Positions 29,786 to 38,790 of a DNA stretch of 64,000 nt are shown here, in pieces; within the stretch, counting starts at the first letter, position 1; the number at the start of each line of letters is the position of its first letter. Both the position numbers and the translations under genes were made by a program. This DNA comes from Enterobacter asburiae (lineage in GTDB: Bacteria > Pseudomonadota > Gammaproteobacteria > Enterobacterales > Enterobacteriaceae), in the NCBI GenBank assembly GCA_011754535.1, contig JAAQVN010000001.1:496001-560000 (forward strand), given 5' to 3'. The notes beneath the pieces are model-generated. The model was not told the origin of the DNA and ran no database searches. It worked only from the letters and a program-made list of their open reading frames with translations.

Positions 29786-30649
29786 TCAAACGAGTTCAAA
29801 CTGATTTAAACAATAGAGTAACAGCAGGTACTGGGTGGGCGATTGTGGTGAAGTGCCGTACAATAATGTTTTCCAGAAGGAAATGTTATTTTTTAGTGAA
29901 GGGAACAAGTTTTTACTTGAGTGATCAAGATTTTCTGCTAGATCGTATAGTTTCTTGAATACGGATATGTCTAACTCACCGGTTGGATTTTTTGACAGTA
30001 CAGACTTTATAAATAGCTTAACAAGGGATGAATGACGGTTACTGATAAATTCTGGTGAAGAACTGCATATAAGTTCGAGAATTTGTGAAGAAAACCTAGC
30101 GAATCTATAGTCATCCTCACTGCAGAGAGAGATCCTTTTTCTTTGATGGAGTAGTTTATAGGAATTGATGCCTGATAATCTTGGATACACTATAGAGTTC
30201 AGTCTTACTTTATGACGATTGCAAGTCGTTACTCCTGCGATCTGATGCTGTCGGTGCCAGTACGCAACCCCGAAATGCCTGACATCATGATATGTACAAA
30301 CAGGGCAGTGTTTAAGCGGAGCAGGATGATCTTCCGCATAGGTGGATAATTTACAGAGAGTGTGTAAATTCATGGCTGAAATTGTCAGGTCTTCAAGCTG
30401 CTTTCTGTAGTCTGGCATTGCCCATGCGTAGAGCGGAAGAAGTGTCTGCCGTGTCCAGAGTTCCTGCCCTGACTCAATAGTTTTTTCAGACAATACATTT
30501 AGTGATGTGTTGAGGTAAGGATGTACTGAATGTGTTTTATTATTAAAGAACACCGAAAAAAACTGATTAGCGGTCATGCCATACACTTCCTGTGTTCTCA
30601 CACATCGGCTGTACAGTGTCTCTTCGGGAAGAGCCTGAAGAAGCAGCAT
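29786..30649 (-). CDS. TniQ-family target-selection protein (first copy)
   Basis: A 287-residue TniQ protein starting with LPEETLYSRCVRTQEVYG. Its zinc ligands Cys115, Cys118, Cys143 and His146 have the same spacing as in the neighbouring second copy. It follows tnsC after 44 bases in the same operon. Only the N-terminal TniQ domain plus a short helical tail is present, much like the compact TniQ of other Tn7 relatives. It is expected to link TnsC to a target, alone or together with the second copy. Confidence 0.85.
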   Translation of the reverse strand: MLLLQALPEETLYSRCVRTQEVYGMTANQFFSVFFNNKTHSVHPYLNTSLNVLSEKTIESGQELWTRQTLLPLYAWAMPDYRKQLEDLTISAMNLHTLCKLSTYAEDHPAPLKHCPVCTYHDVRHFGVAYWHRQHQIAGVTTCNRHKVRLNSIVYPRLSGINSYKLLHQRKRISLCSEDDYRFARFSSQILELICSSSPEFISNRHSSLVKLFIKSVLSKNPTGELDISVFKKLYDLAENLDHSSKNLFPSLKNNISFWKTLLYGTSPQSPTQYLLLLYCLNQFELV

Positions 30650-30693
30650 ATGTCACCCAATCGTATACTGATGATTTGATAATTATACAGCAT

Positions 30694-32136
30694 TTAATCA
30701 AAGACAGGCGCTATACACAGTAATCCGTACGCAGACAAATGAGCTAAGCTTTTGTTTTCATTTGCAAGTGTTCGGAATGCTGAGGTGTATTTAACCTGGG
30801 ACATGTTTTCTTCAAATGCGTTCATTACCTTCATAGTCTTTTCTGCCAGTTCACTGTGCTGAGGGCGACTCAGATCCCCAAAAACAATGATTGAAGAGGC
30901 CATCTTCTTGTTCACCTTTCCGGTTACTACGGCTACGTTTTTATCATTGCGTACACTTGCTGGTACTGATTTGGATGGGGGAGGTGTAACAGTGATTTGA
31001 GTGCCAGTAAACTCTTCTGAACTGGCTGATAGCCTCGGTACCGCTGAACGTAGTACGGCTTTGTTAATGACCTCATTACCGCTTCCTATCACCATCATTT
31101 GTGCCCTTCTGTAAATCATTTGCGCAACGGACATATTGCCTTTCGAGAGCAAAAAAAGTGTCTCATTGAGTTCCTGTGTTAACGGTGTTTCAACGTTAGT
31201 CCACTGTAGCGGCCAAAGATAGTGGATAAAAGATTGCCAGTCTGTTGTGTTGAAACCCGGAGGGGAAATGTTCATAAATCCCCCCGATTCAGCTCTCCTT
31301 GCGATCCTGAGTTTTTTTGAAAGTGTCTCTTCAAAGGGATGATTACCGCAAAATACGAGTGACACTCCCAGTGAATCAACAATTTCATGAAGAAAATCAA
31401 TCAAGGTTGATTCTCCACCTGTTCTGGAGAATTTAAGTCTTTGCATTTCATCAATCACCAGTACGCCAAGAAATGCAGCTTTGATTCTTTGTGCGATCTG
31501 CCTTGCCAGACCACCATTTCTGCTTGCTGGTTTCGTTGGCTCAAGTCCCATTACATTATCAAGTATGAGAAGAATGGATTCGCAGAGTTCACGAACGCTG
31601 GCATTGTAAGGGCAGTTTACCTTCACCCAGATAACCTGGTCGGAAACCCCGGGGTAAACGCCATTATATTGGGTATGTTGAATGACCTGAGGAAAGTGAC
31701 CAAGAACCTGTTCGAGCATGGTCGTTTTTCCGGAACCACTGATACCCACGATGGTTAAAGTATCGGCGTTAGGGTGAAAATAGCCATCTACGGTTTCAAT
31801 ATCCGGACACTCATCACCATAGTAGTGAAGGTATTGCTGAGTACTGCGTTTTAGCGGGTTTCGAGGGGCGTATCCGTCTCTGATGATTCTGGTCAAATAT
31901 TTATAGCATTCAATGTAGTTAGTCTGTGGGCAACGGAAGTGTTTAATGCGGTCAACGTAATGTTCCCTGACTGACGCTGATTCATTCCAGCGTATAAAAT
32001 CATCCAGTGGAGGAAAGTTACTCATGGCCATTAAAATCTCTGTATCATCCAGCAAGGGTGGTAATGCTTCGATTAACGGGTTTCCCCTATGCTCCGGAAG
32101 TATGGCTTCAGTATATCGTGCAAAGACTTTTCTCAT
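30694..32136 (-). CDS. tnsC: TnsC-like AAA+ transposition regulator
   Basis: A 480-residue ATPase. The Walker A motif GISGSGKTT is at residues 131-139 and the Walker B LVIDEMQ at 226-232, the latter typical of TnsC/TniB proteins. TnsC polymerises on target DNA and passes the signal from TniQ to the TnsA-TnsB transposase. The gene overlaps tnsB by the ATGA junction at 32133-32136. It is somewhat shorter than Tn7 TnsC (555 residues). Confidence 0.9.
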   Translation of the reverse strand: MRKVFARYTEAILPEHRGNPLIEALPPLLDDTEILMAMSNFPPLDDFIRWNESASVREHYVDRIKHFRCPQTNYIECYKYLTRIIRDGYAPRNPLKRSTQQYLHYYGDECPDIETVDGYFHPNADTLTIVGISGSGKTTMLEQVLGHFPQVIQHTQYNGVYPGVSDQVIWVKVNCPYNASVRELCESILLILDNVMGLEPTKPASRNGGLARQIAQRIKAAFLGVLVIDEMQRLKFSRTGGESTLIDFLHEIVDSLGVSLVFCGNHPFEETLSKKLRIARRAESGGFMNISPPGFNTTDWQSFIHYLWPLQWTNVETPLTQELNETLFLLSKGNMSVAQMIYRRAQMMVIGSGNEVINKAVLRSAVPRLSASSEEFTGTQITVTPPPSKSVPASVRNDKNVAVVTGKVNKKMASSIIVFGDLSRPQHSELAEKTMKVMNAFEENMSQVKYTSAFRTLANENKSLAHLSAYGLLCIAPVFD

Positions 32137-34265
32137 TTTTTTTCACCCTTTATATCATTTTGATTGTTTTTTGTGGCCAGCCATTTTTCCTTTTCTTTTG
32201 GACCAGGAAGCAGGGTGATGTTTTCTAATGGCAACTGATGCGTACTATGAACCTTTTCTACCGGTAAAGCCGCGTTTTTCCTTAGTTCTTCTCTTTTGTT
32301 TTCCGTTATGTTCTTTGTCCTGGTGCTATTGTGTGGTTTCAGTGTATTCAGTCTTTGCAGGCCTGTTTCTTGAAGTGTTTCAGAGAATTCTTTTACAATA
32401 TAAGATGACGCAGTGACCGGGGACTTTTCACTACGCAGATCAACCCAGTCGGCGAGGGTGTCAGCATCAAGATGTGGCATACCCTTCAGGATATTACGTT
32501 TTTCGAGCAGAGCATGGCGGGTAAACGGTTTGTTTTTATCAAGCCGGACATAGATGAAGTCCACACAGTTGTCGTCGATACGGGCTTCGCAACTCGATTG
32601 ACCGAAAACACGTGCTACCGAGGCAAGATCCTCCTCGCATTCATAATAGAGATTGTTGTACTGCAGCCCGCCGGGAGTAATGCTTACCCGCTCTGGAGGC
32701 AAAAGCCTAGAAATGACTTCATCCTCCATAATTGTGCGGGCGCTGAATCTGCTGTTTTTCAGACTAATCAGCCAGCTATTCAAGGGGGATATATTAAGGT
32801 CGTGTTCTATCAGGAGTGGATTAATGTAGGCGAGTTCTTTGAAGATGGCCTGGTTGTGCTCCAGAATGGCGAGAATAATCGTTTTTGTCACCTCCTGCAG
32901 CGTCAGGCACGCTCTTGAGGTCGGTACAGGTTCACCTTTCACAATAAGCCCGCCTCTTGTTGATCCGAGAAGGGGGTGAATTGCCTCCCTGTTCAAAATA
33001 CCAAATCGCCTTTCAACGATACTTTTTTTGTCAGCCCTATAGCCGGGAGCAAATTCCAGCGTTGTTATTGGAGTGACGACATCCTGCGGTTTGAGGCCGA
33101 TCATTTCACCGTTGTCACAAACCAGTTTTACCGGCACGTGAGAGCAGGGCCAATCCCTTTCGGAGATGTTAATACCAAATAACCTGCAAAACTCTTTCTT
33201 GGGCATGAAACAGTTGGCCAGTGCCTGTCGGGCTGCCCGCCAGGATGCATGGTAAAGAGAAACATGAACGCCGGTTACCATTCTGGTCGCCCGGTCTACA
33301 ACGGTATATATTGTTGGTCTGCCAATAACATTAGTTTTGTTCAGGCTGGAAACCAGATGAACATCTGCGACAGTTGCATCAATCTCAAAAACATCTCCAG
33401 GCAGGGTACTTGTGTTTGCTGTGGAGCCAAGGCGAGCTCGTTTGTTAAGCATAAAATTAGATTTAGTTGATCGTGCACGTATCCTTTTCTCCTGAGGAAT
33501 GCGTTTTTTCCCCCAGTATCTGAATTGCCTGAGTGAGGGGATGCAGGGAGCCTTATTTGCTGCTCGGGAAACCTCGATTTCATCGCGGAAAAAGTCTTTC
33601 AGATATTCTTCATAAGTACGGGCTAAAGAAAAGCCACCGACCTTCAGATAATATTTTTTTATTGTCCTGATAATATTTTTTTTGTCTTCGTTTTTCAGTA
33701 TATAAGTGCTGGCGCGTTGCATCGGTAAAACACGATTTTTCTTTTTTTTGCCCAGCGGGATTGTGTCCGGATTGCGTTCTTTGCCGGGGGCGCCGCTACG
33801 GGAATAGGCTGGAAGTAATGCATAAATATTTTGGCCGTACCGCCAGTATCGTGCCAGAAGTAGTCTCAGATGCTGGGGGTTTACACCGGCATTTGAAGCA
33901 TGGCGTGTTAAGATGGGTGAACGCAGAGACGAAGTAAAATCATAGAGAAAATTGCCCTCCTGGATAATGGGTAAAATTAAATTGTAATTTTCATCTCTTT
34001 TATTTTTGCTTTTCTGATCGAGGCTGTCTTCATCAACCAGCATGTATAGCGGAAGGGCATAGGTGGTGCGAATGACTATGCGGGTTTTAACAAGAAGTAT
34101 GAACCGCCGGAGAGAAAAAAAGAATGGCTTGTTTGCTCGGTTGTCCTGAAGTTCGAACAGAATGATGGTATCCGTATCACTATATATGCCGAGTATGCGG
34201 TATAAACCGGTCTTCAGCACATCTGTGTCATTTGTTGTCCAGACACTATTCAGGGTTATTTCCAT
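32133..34265 (-). CDS. tnsB: TnsB-like DDE transposase
   Basis: A 710-residue transposase (Tn7 TnsB has 702). The central rve domain has the catalytic triad Asp296 (DVFEIDATVAD), Asp384 (LVCDNGE) and Glu418 (SIVERRFG). N-terminal helix-turn-helix regions should bind the repeated 20-bp sites in both ends. It joins the 3' ends to the target while TnsA cuts the 5' ends. It overlaps tnsA by 10 bases and tnsC by four, showing translational coupling. Confidence 0.92.
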   Translation of the reverse strand: MEITLNSVWTTNDTDVLKTGLYRILGIYSDTDTIILFELQDNRANKPFFFSLRRFILLVKTRIVIRTTYALPLYMLVDEDSLDQKSKNKRDENYNLILPIIQEGNFLYDFTSSLRSPILTRHASNAGVNPQHLRLLLARYWRYGQNIYALLPAYSRSGAPGKERNPDTIPLGKKKKNRVLPMQRASTYILKNEDKKNIIRTIKKYYLKVGGFSLARTYEEYLKDFFRDEIEVSRAANKAPCIPSLRQFRYWGKKRIPQEKRIRARSTKSNFMLNKRARLGSTANTSTLPGDVFEIDATVADVHLVSSLNKTNVIGRPTIYTVVDRATRMVTGVHVSLYHASWRAARQALANCFMPKKEFCRLFGINISERDWPCSHVPVKLVCDNGEMIGLKPQDVVTPITTLEFAPGYRADKKSIVERRFGILNREAIHPLLGSTRGGLIVKGEPVPTSRACLTLQEVTKTIILAILEHNQAIFKELAYINPLLIEHDLNISPLNSWLISLKNSRFSARTIMEDEVISRLLPPERVSITPGGLQYNNLYYECEEDLASVARVFGQSSCEARIDDNCVDFIYVRLDKNKPFTRHALLEKRNILKGMPHLDADTLADWVDLRSEKSPVTASSYIVKEFSETLQETGLQRLNTLKPHNSTRTKNITENKREELRKNAALPVEKVHSTHQLPLENITLLPGPKEKEKWLATKNNQNDIKGEKK

Positions 34266-35089
34266 TGCTCAGATACCTTATGGTCACAGGTGTTGCTCAG
34301 CACACGTAACACTCCAAGTTCAAGTATAGGCGTGGTTAAATCAACCTGGATGAATTTTCGGGCAATGAGTATCTGGATAACCGTCATAATATCGCCGTAT
34401 TCGACATTAAATTTCCTGGCAAGAGAAGAACATACCGCTTCCATTATGTAGTCTCCCGGCAGTAACGCGGATGCCACTTCCTGACAGGGTAAATGCCCAT
34501 GACAAGTGTTATCCATTCTTATTGCTGATGTCGCCCACGAGATATTTTTACTTATGATTCGATTGAGTTCTGAGCCAATATAGACTTTAAATTCGATATC
34601 ATGTAGAGCCCAAAAAAGACGCTCAATCTCTAGCTTTTCAGCAACACGTAGAGTAGGCACCCCATCGGGTTTCACTGCAAATGCCTTATATTTTATTCCG
34701 CCGCCAGGCTCTTTGACGGTCAGGAGAAAATCGGTAGTCATTACATAAAGAACCGGGGGGCCACTTACGCCTATGACAACAGGGTGTTTCACAGCAATGT
34801 GACTGGCAATTTTTTCTGTAAGATTCAGGGGGAATAAGGGGAACTGTTCACGAATATCAATAACTGAATCATTAAATTCAGCCTGATAGAAGAAGTCACT
34901 TTCAATAATGGACATTAAGTGATGCGCACGCATGGTTTTTAGACCAAATACAACCGAACGATTGCCATGAGATTTTACATCCTGAACTCTTAACCAGGGC
35001 TGATAGTCCTGCATATGCCCGGACCCCACGCCTTTACTCAGAGCCTGCTCATAATCCTGATAGGACTTAAGCCTCCTTCCTCTGCTCAT
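34256..35089 (-). CDS. tnsA: TnsA-like endonuclease
   Basis: A 277-residue protein, close to Tn7 TnsA (273). The restriction-endonuclease-like site is visible as Glu63 (IIESDFF), Asp120 (VMTTDFL) and Lys140 (FAVKP). TnsA cuts the non-transferred strands, so transposition is cut-and-paste, without cointegrates. The open frame extends to a TTG at 35221, but the ATG at 35089 (MSRGRRLKSY) gives the family length and places the glutamate at the same number as in Tn7. It is the first gene of the operon next to the right end. Confidence 0.9.
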   Translation of the reverse strand: MSRGRRLKSYQDYEQALSKGVGSGHMQDYQPWLRVQDVKSHGNRSVVFGLKTMRAHHLMSIIESDFFYQAEFNDSVIDIREQFPLFPLNLTEKIASHIAVKHPVVIGVSGPPVLYVMTTDFLLTVKEPGGGIKYKAFAVKPDGVPTLRVAEKLEIERLFWALHDIEFKVYIGSELNRIISKNISWATSAIRMDNTCHGHLPCQEVASALLPGDYIMEAVCSSLARKFNVEYGDIMTVIQILIARKFIQVDLTTPILELGVLRVLSNTCDHKVSEQWK

Positions 35090-35282
35090 GATCTGTATTA
35101 CCGCTATGTAAGTCAGCTGTACGCTGCGTTCAGTGAACGTAACCCGAATCTGAAGCATTGACCTTACAGCTACAGTATCCAAGGATCCTCTTGCTTTACA
35201 GGTGATAGGGACGAGCAACAAGTAGAAATCAAATGAATGAGTTGTAAGTAGGCTGCAGCATTCGGACGATATTGATGTACTT

Positions 35283-35363
35283 AAGTATACAACTTTAATG
35301 TCATTTTGCGAGGTTAGCGGTACAACTTTAATGTTAGCGGTATAACTTTATTGTCACATCACA
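35283..35363 (-). repeat. Right transposon end with three TnsB-type sites
   Basis: Three 20-bp sites in one orientation lie at 35336-35355, 35316-35335 and 35283-35302. The outer two touch each other and a 13-base gap separates the third. The terminal 8 bp close with CACA. Tn7 also packs its right-end sites more tightly than its left. They sit in front of tnsA and may let TnsB repress its own operon. Confidence 0.88.
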
Positions 35364-35368
35364 TCTCC
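35364..35368. repeat. Right copy of the 5-bp target site duplication
   Basis: TCTCC, identical to 12469-12473. On the lower strand it reads GGAGA, the Shine-Dalgarno of qorB before insertion. Confidence 0.92.
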
Positions 35369-35412
35369 TTCGTGTTTGTCTGGTGTTGTGGCACACTAGC
35401 ACCATAGCTAAC

Positions 35413-35434
35413 TTTTAGTAAGTACGTACAAAAA
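35413..35434. promoter_or_regulatory. Candidate QorR operator
   Basis: A 22-bp imperfect palindrome (18 of 22 positions symmetric) starts TTTTAGTAAGTAC and ends GTACAAAAA. It lies just before the ytfH start codon in what was the shared qorB/ytfH control region. HxlR-family regulators bind such sites in divergent promoters and commonly repress themselves and the neighbouring gene. Confidence 0.45.
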
Positions 35435-35441
35435 GGTAAGT

Positions 35442-35828
35442 ATGAAAACAACGATACCAACGCTCAGCGAACAAATGCGCGATGGCAATCTTTTCGCGGA
35501 ACAGTGCCCTTCACGGGAGGTGCTCAAGCACGTTACCAGCCGCTGGGGGGTACTGATTCTGCTGGCCCTGCAGGAGGGAACGCACCGCTTCAGCGATCTG
35601 CGCCGTAAAATGGGTGGGGTGAGCGAAAAGATGCTGTCCCAGTCGCTTCAGGCGCTGGAGCAGGACGGATTTGTCGATCGCGTGTCGTATCCGGTCGTGC
35701 CGCCTCATGTCGAGTATAGCCTGACGCCGATGGGGATTGAGGTCAGTGAGAAAGTGGCCGCGCTGGCAGACTGGATTGAGGTCAATACGCCGAAGGTGAT
35801 GGCGAATCGGGATGAGCGTGCGGCGTAA
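35442..35828 (+). CDS. ytfH: HxlR-family redox-responsive regulator QorR (YtfH)
   Basis: A 128-residue winged-helix regulator of the HxlR group, with Cys22 (FAEQCPSREVL) in the place used by redox-sensing relatives. The domain SRWGVLILLALQEGTHRFSDLRR is diagnostic. In E. coli it is divergent from qorB across a short shared promoter. Here 73 bases of that region remain upstream after the duplication, and the transposon separates it from qorB. It probably still regulates itself but can no longer regulate qorB in cis. Confidence 0.93.
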   Translation: MKTTIPTLSEQMRDGNLFAEQCPSREVLKHVTSRWGVLILLALQEGTHRFSDLRRKMGGVSEKMLSQSLQALEQDGFVDRVSYPVVPPHVEYSLTPMGIEVSEKVAALADWIEVNTPKVMANRDERAA

Positions 35829-35885
35829 AAGCCGGGTATGTGAGGCCTGATGTCCCTCTCCCACAAGGAGAGGGAACAAACACCA

Positions 35886-35916
35886 AAAACGGCAACGTGC
35901 GTTGCCGTTTTGCTTT
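35886..35916. terminator. Bidirectional terminator between ytfH and cpdB
   Basis: AAAACGGCAAC (35886-35896) pairs with GTTGCCGTTTT (35901-35911), with T-rich sequence on the right and A-rich sequence on the left. It lies between convergent genes and can serve both. A CTCTCC/GGAGAG hairpin repeat at about 35850-35875 precedes it. Confidence 0.85.
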
Positions 35917-37859
35917 TACCTGCTCAAATCCACCTGATAAATCGCGAACCCGATATCATCCGTCGCAACCTTCTTCATCGGATACTGCGCCTTGTCCTTA
36001 ATGAACCTGGCCGCCTTATCGGACGGTGACGTTTCAAAGCGGATATCCAGTTTTGTCTCGCTATGAATCGGCGCAAGACGCCAGTTGTTATCCACCGCCG
36101 GGTGAATTTGGCCCGCCTTCTTCGACTCTGCGCCGATCCACGCCGCCAATACCGAGCGGTTTTCGTCCGGTGACGCAAAAGCGATGTGGCTATCCCCCGT
36201 ACCGGCAAACTTACCGCCGTAGGCGCGATAGTTATTTGTCACCACCAGGAAGGTGGCATTCGGGTCGATCGCCTTGCCGTTGAAGGTCAGGTTTTTAATG
36301 CGCTCCGCCTGCGGATTAATGGTCTGGCACTCGCCGTCATATTTCGCCGGCTGGGTGACGTCAATCTGGTAATTCACGCCGTCGATCACGTCGAAGTTGT
36401 AGGTGCGGAAGCCGTCCCAGTTAATCAGCGACTGCGGTTTGCTGCTTGTCGGATCGATCTGGTTAAACTGTCCGGCGGAGCACTCCAGCCACTCTTTCAC
36501 CTCCTTTCCTGTGGCTTTAACCACCACCAGCGTGTTCGGGTAGAGATAGAGATCGGCGGCGTTACGGAAGGTCAGCTGGCCCTTTTCGACTTCAACATAG
36601 CTTGCCGGGTCATTCTTACGCCCGCCCACTTTGAATGGCGCAGCGGCAGACAGGACCGGCAGTTTTGCCAGATCCGGATCGCCCTGCACAAAGTGTTCGG
36701 CATAGGCTTTCTGCGCCATGTTGACCACCTGAACGGTTGGGTCGTCCTGCACCAGCGCCAGGAAGCTGTACATATTGTCGGCGGATTTGCCGATCGGCTT
36801 GCTGACGAATTCGCGGGTGGCGTCGTGATCGTGCTTCAGCACGTCGACCAGTTTTTTATCTTCAGCCGCCAGAGATTTTTTAGCCGCAGCGTCGTAAATC
36901 GGGCGCGCTTCGGCTTTTGACTGCGTCACCTTCCAGCTGCCGCCGTCGTTATTCAGCACCAGGTCCACCACGCCAAGATGGTCGCCCCACATGCCCGGCA
37001 TCACCGACGGCACGCCGTTGAGCGTCCCTTTCTCAATATCAGCCCCTTTGATACTGGCAAAATCTTTGCCCGGGAAGACGGCGTGGGCGTGGCCGAACAG
37101 GATCGCGTCAACGCCCGGAACTTCACTCAGATAATAAACGGAGTTTTCAGCCATGGCCTGGTACGGGTCGGCGGAGAGACCCGAGTGGGCGACAACCACG
37201 ACCAGATCCGCGCCTTTTTCGCGCATTTCCGGCACGTATTTGCGCGCGGTTTCGGTAATGTCGTTAACGGTCACTTTACCGTCGAGATTGGCTTTATCCC
37301 AGGTCATGATCTGCGGCGGTACGAAGCCGATATAGCCGATTTTCAGCGTCTGCTTTTTACCGTCCTGATCGACAACGTCAGTCTCTTTTATCAGGTAAGG
37401 GGTAAAGAGCGGTTTCCGGGTCTTAACATCAATGATATTGGCGTTAACGTACGGGAATTTCGCGCCGGCCAGCGCATCGAGCAGGTATGTCAGGCCGTAG
37501 TTGAATTCATGGTTGCCCAGGTTACCGACGGCATAATCCAGCGTGTTCATCGCTTTATAAACCGGATGGATCTCGCCTTTCTTAAGGCCTTTCGCCGCCA
37601 TGTAATCGCCGAGCGGGCTGCCCTGAATGAGATCGCCGTTGTCCACCAGCACGCTATTTTTTACTTCACCGCGCGCGGCGTTAATCAAACTTGCTGTGCG
37701 TACCAGTCCGAATTTTTCCGTAGGGGTATCTTTGTAGTAATCGAAGTCCATCATATTGCTGTGCAGATCGGTCGTTTCCAGAATACGCAGATCTACCGTC
37801 GCCGCCTGTACGCTTGCTGCAACCAGCGTTGCCAGGAGCGTTGCACTAAACTTAATCAT
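35916..37859 (-). CDS. cpdB: 2',3'-cyclic-nucleotide 2'-phosphodiesterase / 3'-nucleotidase
   Basis: A 647-residue periplasmic enzyme that hydrolyses 2',3'-cyclic nucleotides and then 3'-nucleotides. Residues 1-19 form a signal peptide (ASVQAA). The metallophosphatase motifs follow in order: [34 protein letters not shown] and GHAH. The 5'-nucleotidase C-terminal domain follows, with [14 protein letters not shown]. The frame extends upstream to 37973, but the ATG at 37859 gives the E. coli length and a signal peptide at the N-terminus. Confidence 0.96.
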   Translation of the reverse strand: MIKFSATLLATLVAASVQAATVDLRILETTDLHSNMMDFDYYKDTPTEKFGLVRTASLINAARGEVKNSVLVDNGDLIQGSPLGDYMAAKGLKKGEIHPVYKAMNTLDYAVGNLGNHEFNYGLTYLLDALAGAKFPYVNANIIDVKTRKPLFTPYLIKETDVVDQDGKKQTLKIGYIGFVPPQIMTWDKANLDGKVTVNDITETARKYVPEMREKGADLVVVVAHSGLSADPYQAMAENSVYYLSEVPGVDAILFGHAHAVFPGKDFASIKGADIEKGTLNGVPSVMPGMWGDHLGVVDLVLNNDGGSWKVTQSKAEARPIYDAAAKKSLAAEDKKLVDVLKHDHDATREFVSKPIGKSADNMYSFLALVQDDPTVQVVNMAQKAYAEHFVQGDPDLAKLPVLSAAAPFKVGGRKNDPASYVEVEKGQLTFRNAADLYLYPNTLVVVKATGKEVKEWLECSAGQFNQIDPTSSKPQSLINWDGFRTYNFDVIDGVNYQIDVTQPAKYDGECQTINPQAERIKNLTFNGKAIDPNATFLVVTNNYRAYGGKFAGTGDSHIAFASPDENRSVLAAWIGAESKKAGQIHPAVDNNWRLAPIHSETKLDIRFETSPSDKAARFIKDKAQYPMKKVATDDIGFAIYQVDLSR

Positions 37860-38049
37860 CAGAGGAGTCCTTTTTTCGATGCAGACCACAAAAGAGTATG
37901 TATCTATCGCTTGTTGCTTACAGAAATGTGAATCCTGACAGAAAAAAGCGTCCTGAAACCGGAATTGCTTCACAGATAGCGGAATTGTTCACATTACGAT
38001 ATAACTAAAACAAAGAGTTAACCTCACTGCGTTAACAAAGAGGTGGAGA

Positions 38050-38790
38050 ATGCTAGATAAAATTTGTCAGCTCGCACGGGATGCGGGAGATGCCATCATG
38101 CAGGTGTATGACGGTAGTAAACCTATGGAGGTGGTCAGCAAAGCCGACGACTCTCCGGTCACGGCGGCGGATATTGCGGCGCATAAGGTGATCCTGAAAG
38201 GATTACAGGCTCTAACGCCGGAGATCCCCGTTCTGTCTGAAGAAGCGCCGCAAAGCTGGGATGAGCGCCAGCACTGGCAGCGCTACTGGCTGGTCGATCC
38301 TCTGGACGGGACAAAAGAGTTCATCAAGCGCAACGGTGAGTTCACCGTCAATATCGCCCTGATTGAGAAGGGCAAAGCGGTGCTCGGCGTGGTCTACGCG
38401 CCGGTGATGAACGTGATGTACAGCGCCGCAGAAGGCAAGGCCTGGAAAGAGGAGTGCGGCGTACGGAAGCAGATCCAGGTGCGCGATGCGCGTCCACCGC
38501 TGGTGGTGATCAGCCGCTCGCACAGCGACAGCGAGCTGCAGGAGTACCTGCAACAGCTGGGTGAACACCAGACTACCTCGATTGGCTCGTCGCTGAAATT
38601 CTGCCTGGTGGCGGAAGGTCAGGCGCAGCTGTATCCGCGCTTTGGGCCAACCAACGTCTGGGATACTGCGGCAGGTCACGCCGTGGCTGCGGCCGCCGGG
38701 GCGCACGTTCATGACTGGCAGGGCAAGCCGCTGGACTACACCCCGCGCGAATCCTTCCTCAACCCCGGCTTCCGCGTCTCTATTTATTGA
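38050..38790 (+). CDS. cysQ: 3'(2'),5'-bisphosphate nucleotidase CysQ
   Basis: A 246-residue inositol-monophosphatase-family enzyme that removes the 3' phosphate of PAP, a by-product of sulfate assimilation, and of PAPS. The metal-binding motif DPLDGTKEF lies near residue 83 and [10 protein letters not shown] near 205. Length and sequence match E. coli CysQ. It is divergent from cpdB and overlaps the convergent ytfJ by seven bases. AGGTGG precedes the ATG. Confidence 0.96.
   Translation: MLDKICQLARDAGDAIMQVYDGSKPMEVVSKADDSPVTAADIAAHKVILKGLQALTPEIPVLSEEAPQSWDERQHWQRYWLVDPLDGTKEFIKRNGEFTVNIALIEKGKAVLGVVYAPVMNVMYSAAEGKAWKEECGVRKQIQVRDARPPLVVISRSHSDSELQEYLQQLGEHQTTSIGSSLKFCLVAEGQAQLYPRFGPTNVWDTAAGHAVAAAAGAHVHDWQGKPLDYTPRESFLNPGFRVSIY

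Larger units (their letters stand above)
12474..35363. mobile_element. Complete Tn7-like transposon (22.9 kb) between qorB and qorR
   Basis: The left end reads TGTGTAGG then GACAATAAAG; the right end, read inward, TGTGATGT then GACAATAAAG. Tn7 ends begin TGTGGGCG then GACAATAAAG, so terminus and core agree. Perfect TCTCC duplications flank both ends. The transposition operon tnsA-tnsB-tnsC-tniQ-tniQ starts next to the right end, as in Tn7. Cargo occupies 12.7-28.3 kb: an adhesin island with its regulators, an IS remnant and decayed genes. All five transposition genes are open, so the element may still be mobile. No CRISPR array or cas gene is present. Confidence 0.95.

Noticed and set aside
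12474..35363. Integrase-type genomic island
   Set aside because: No tyrosine recombinase, no tRNA gene and no long attachment repeat; the ends and genes are of Tn7 type.
12474..35363. CRISPR-associated (guide-RNA-directed) Tn7-like element
   Set aside because: Two tniQ genes made me look for cas genes and a repeat-spacer array, but none is present in the element or elsewhere in the window.
36978..37931. 317-codon rightward frame antisense to cpdB
   Set aside because: Shadow of cpdB; the lower-strand protein has signal peptide and all phosphatase motifs.
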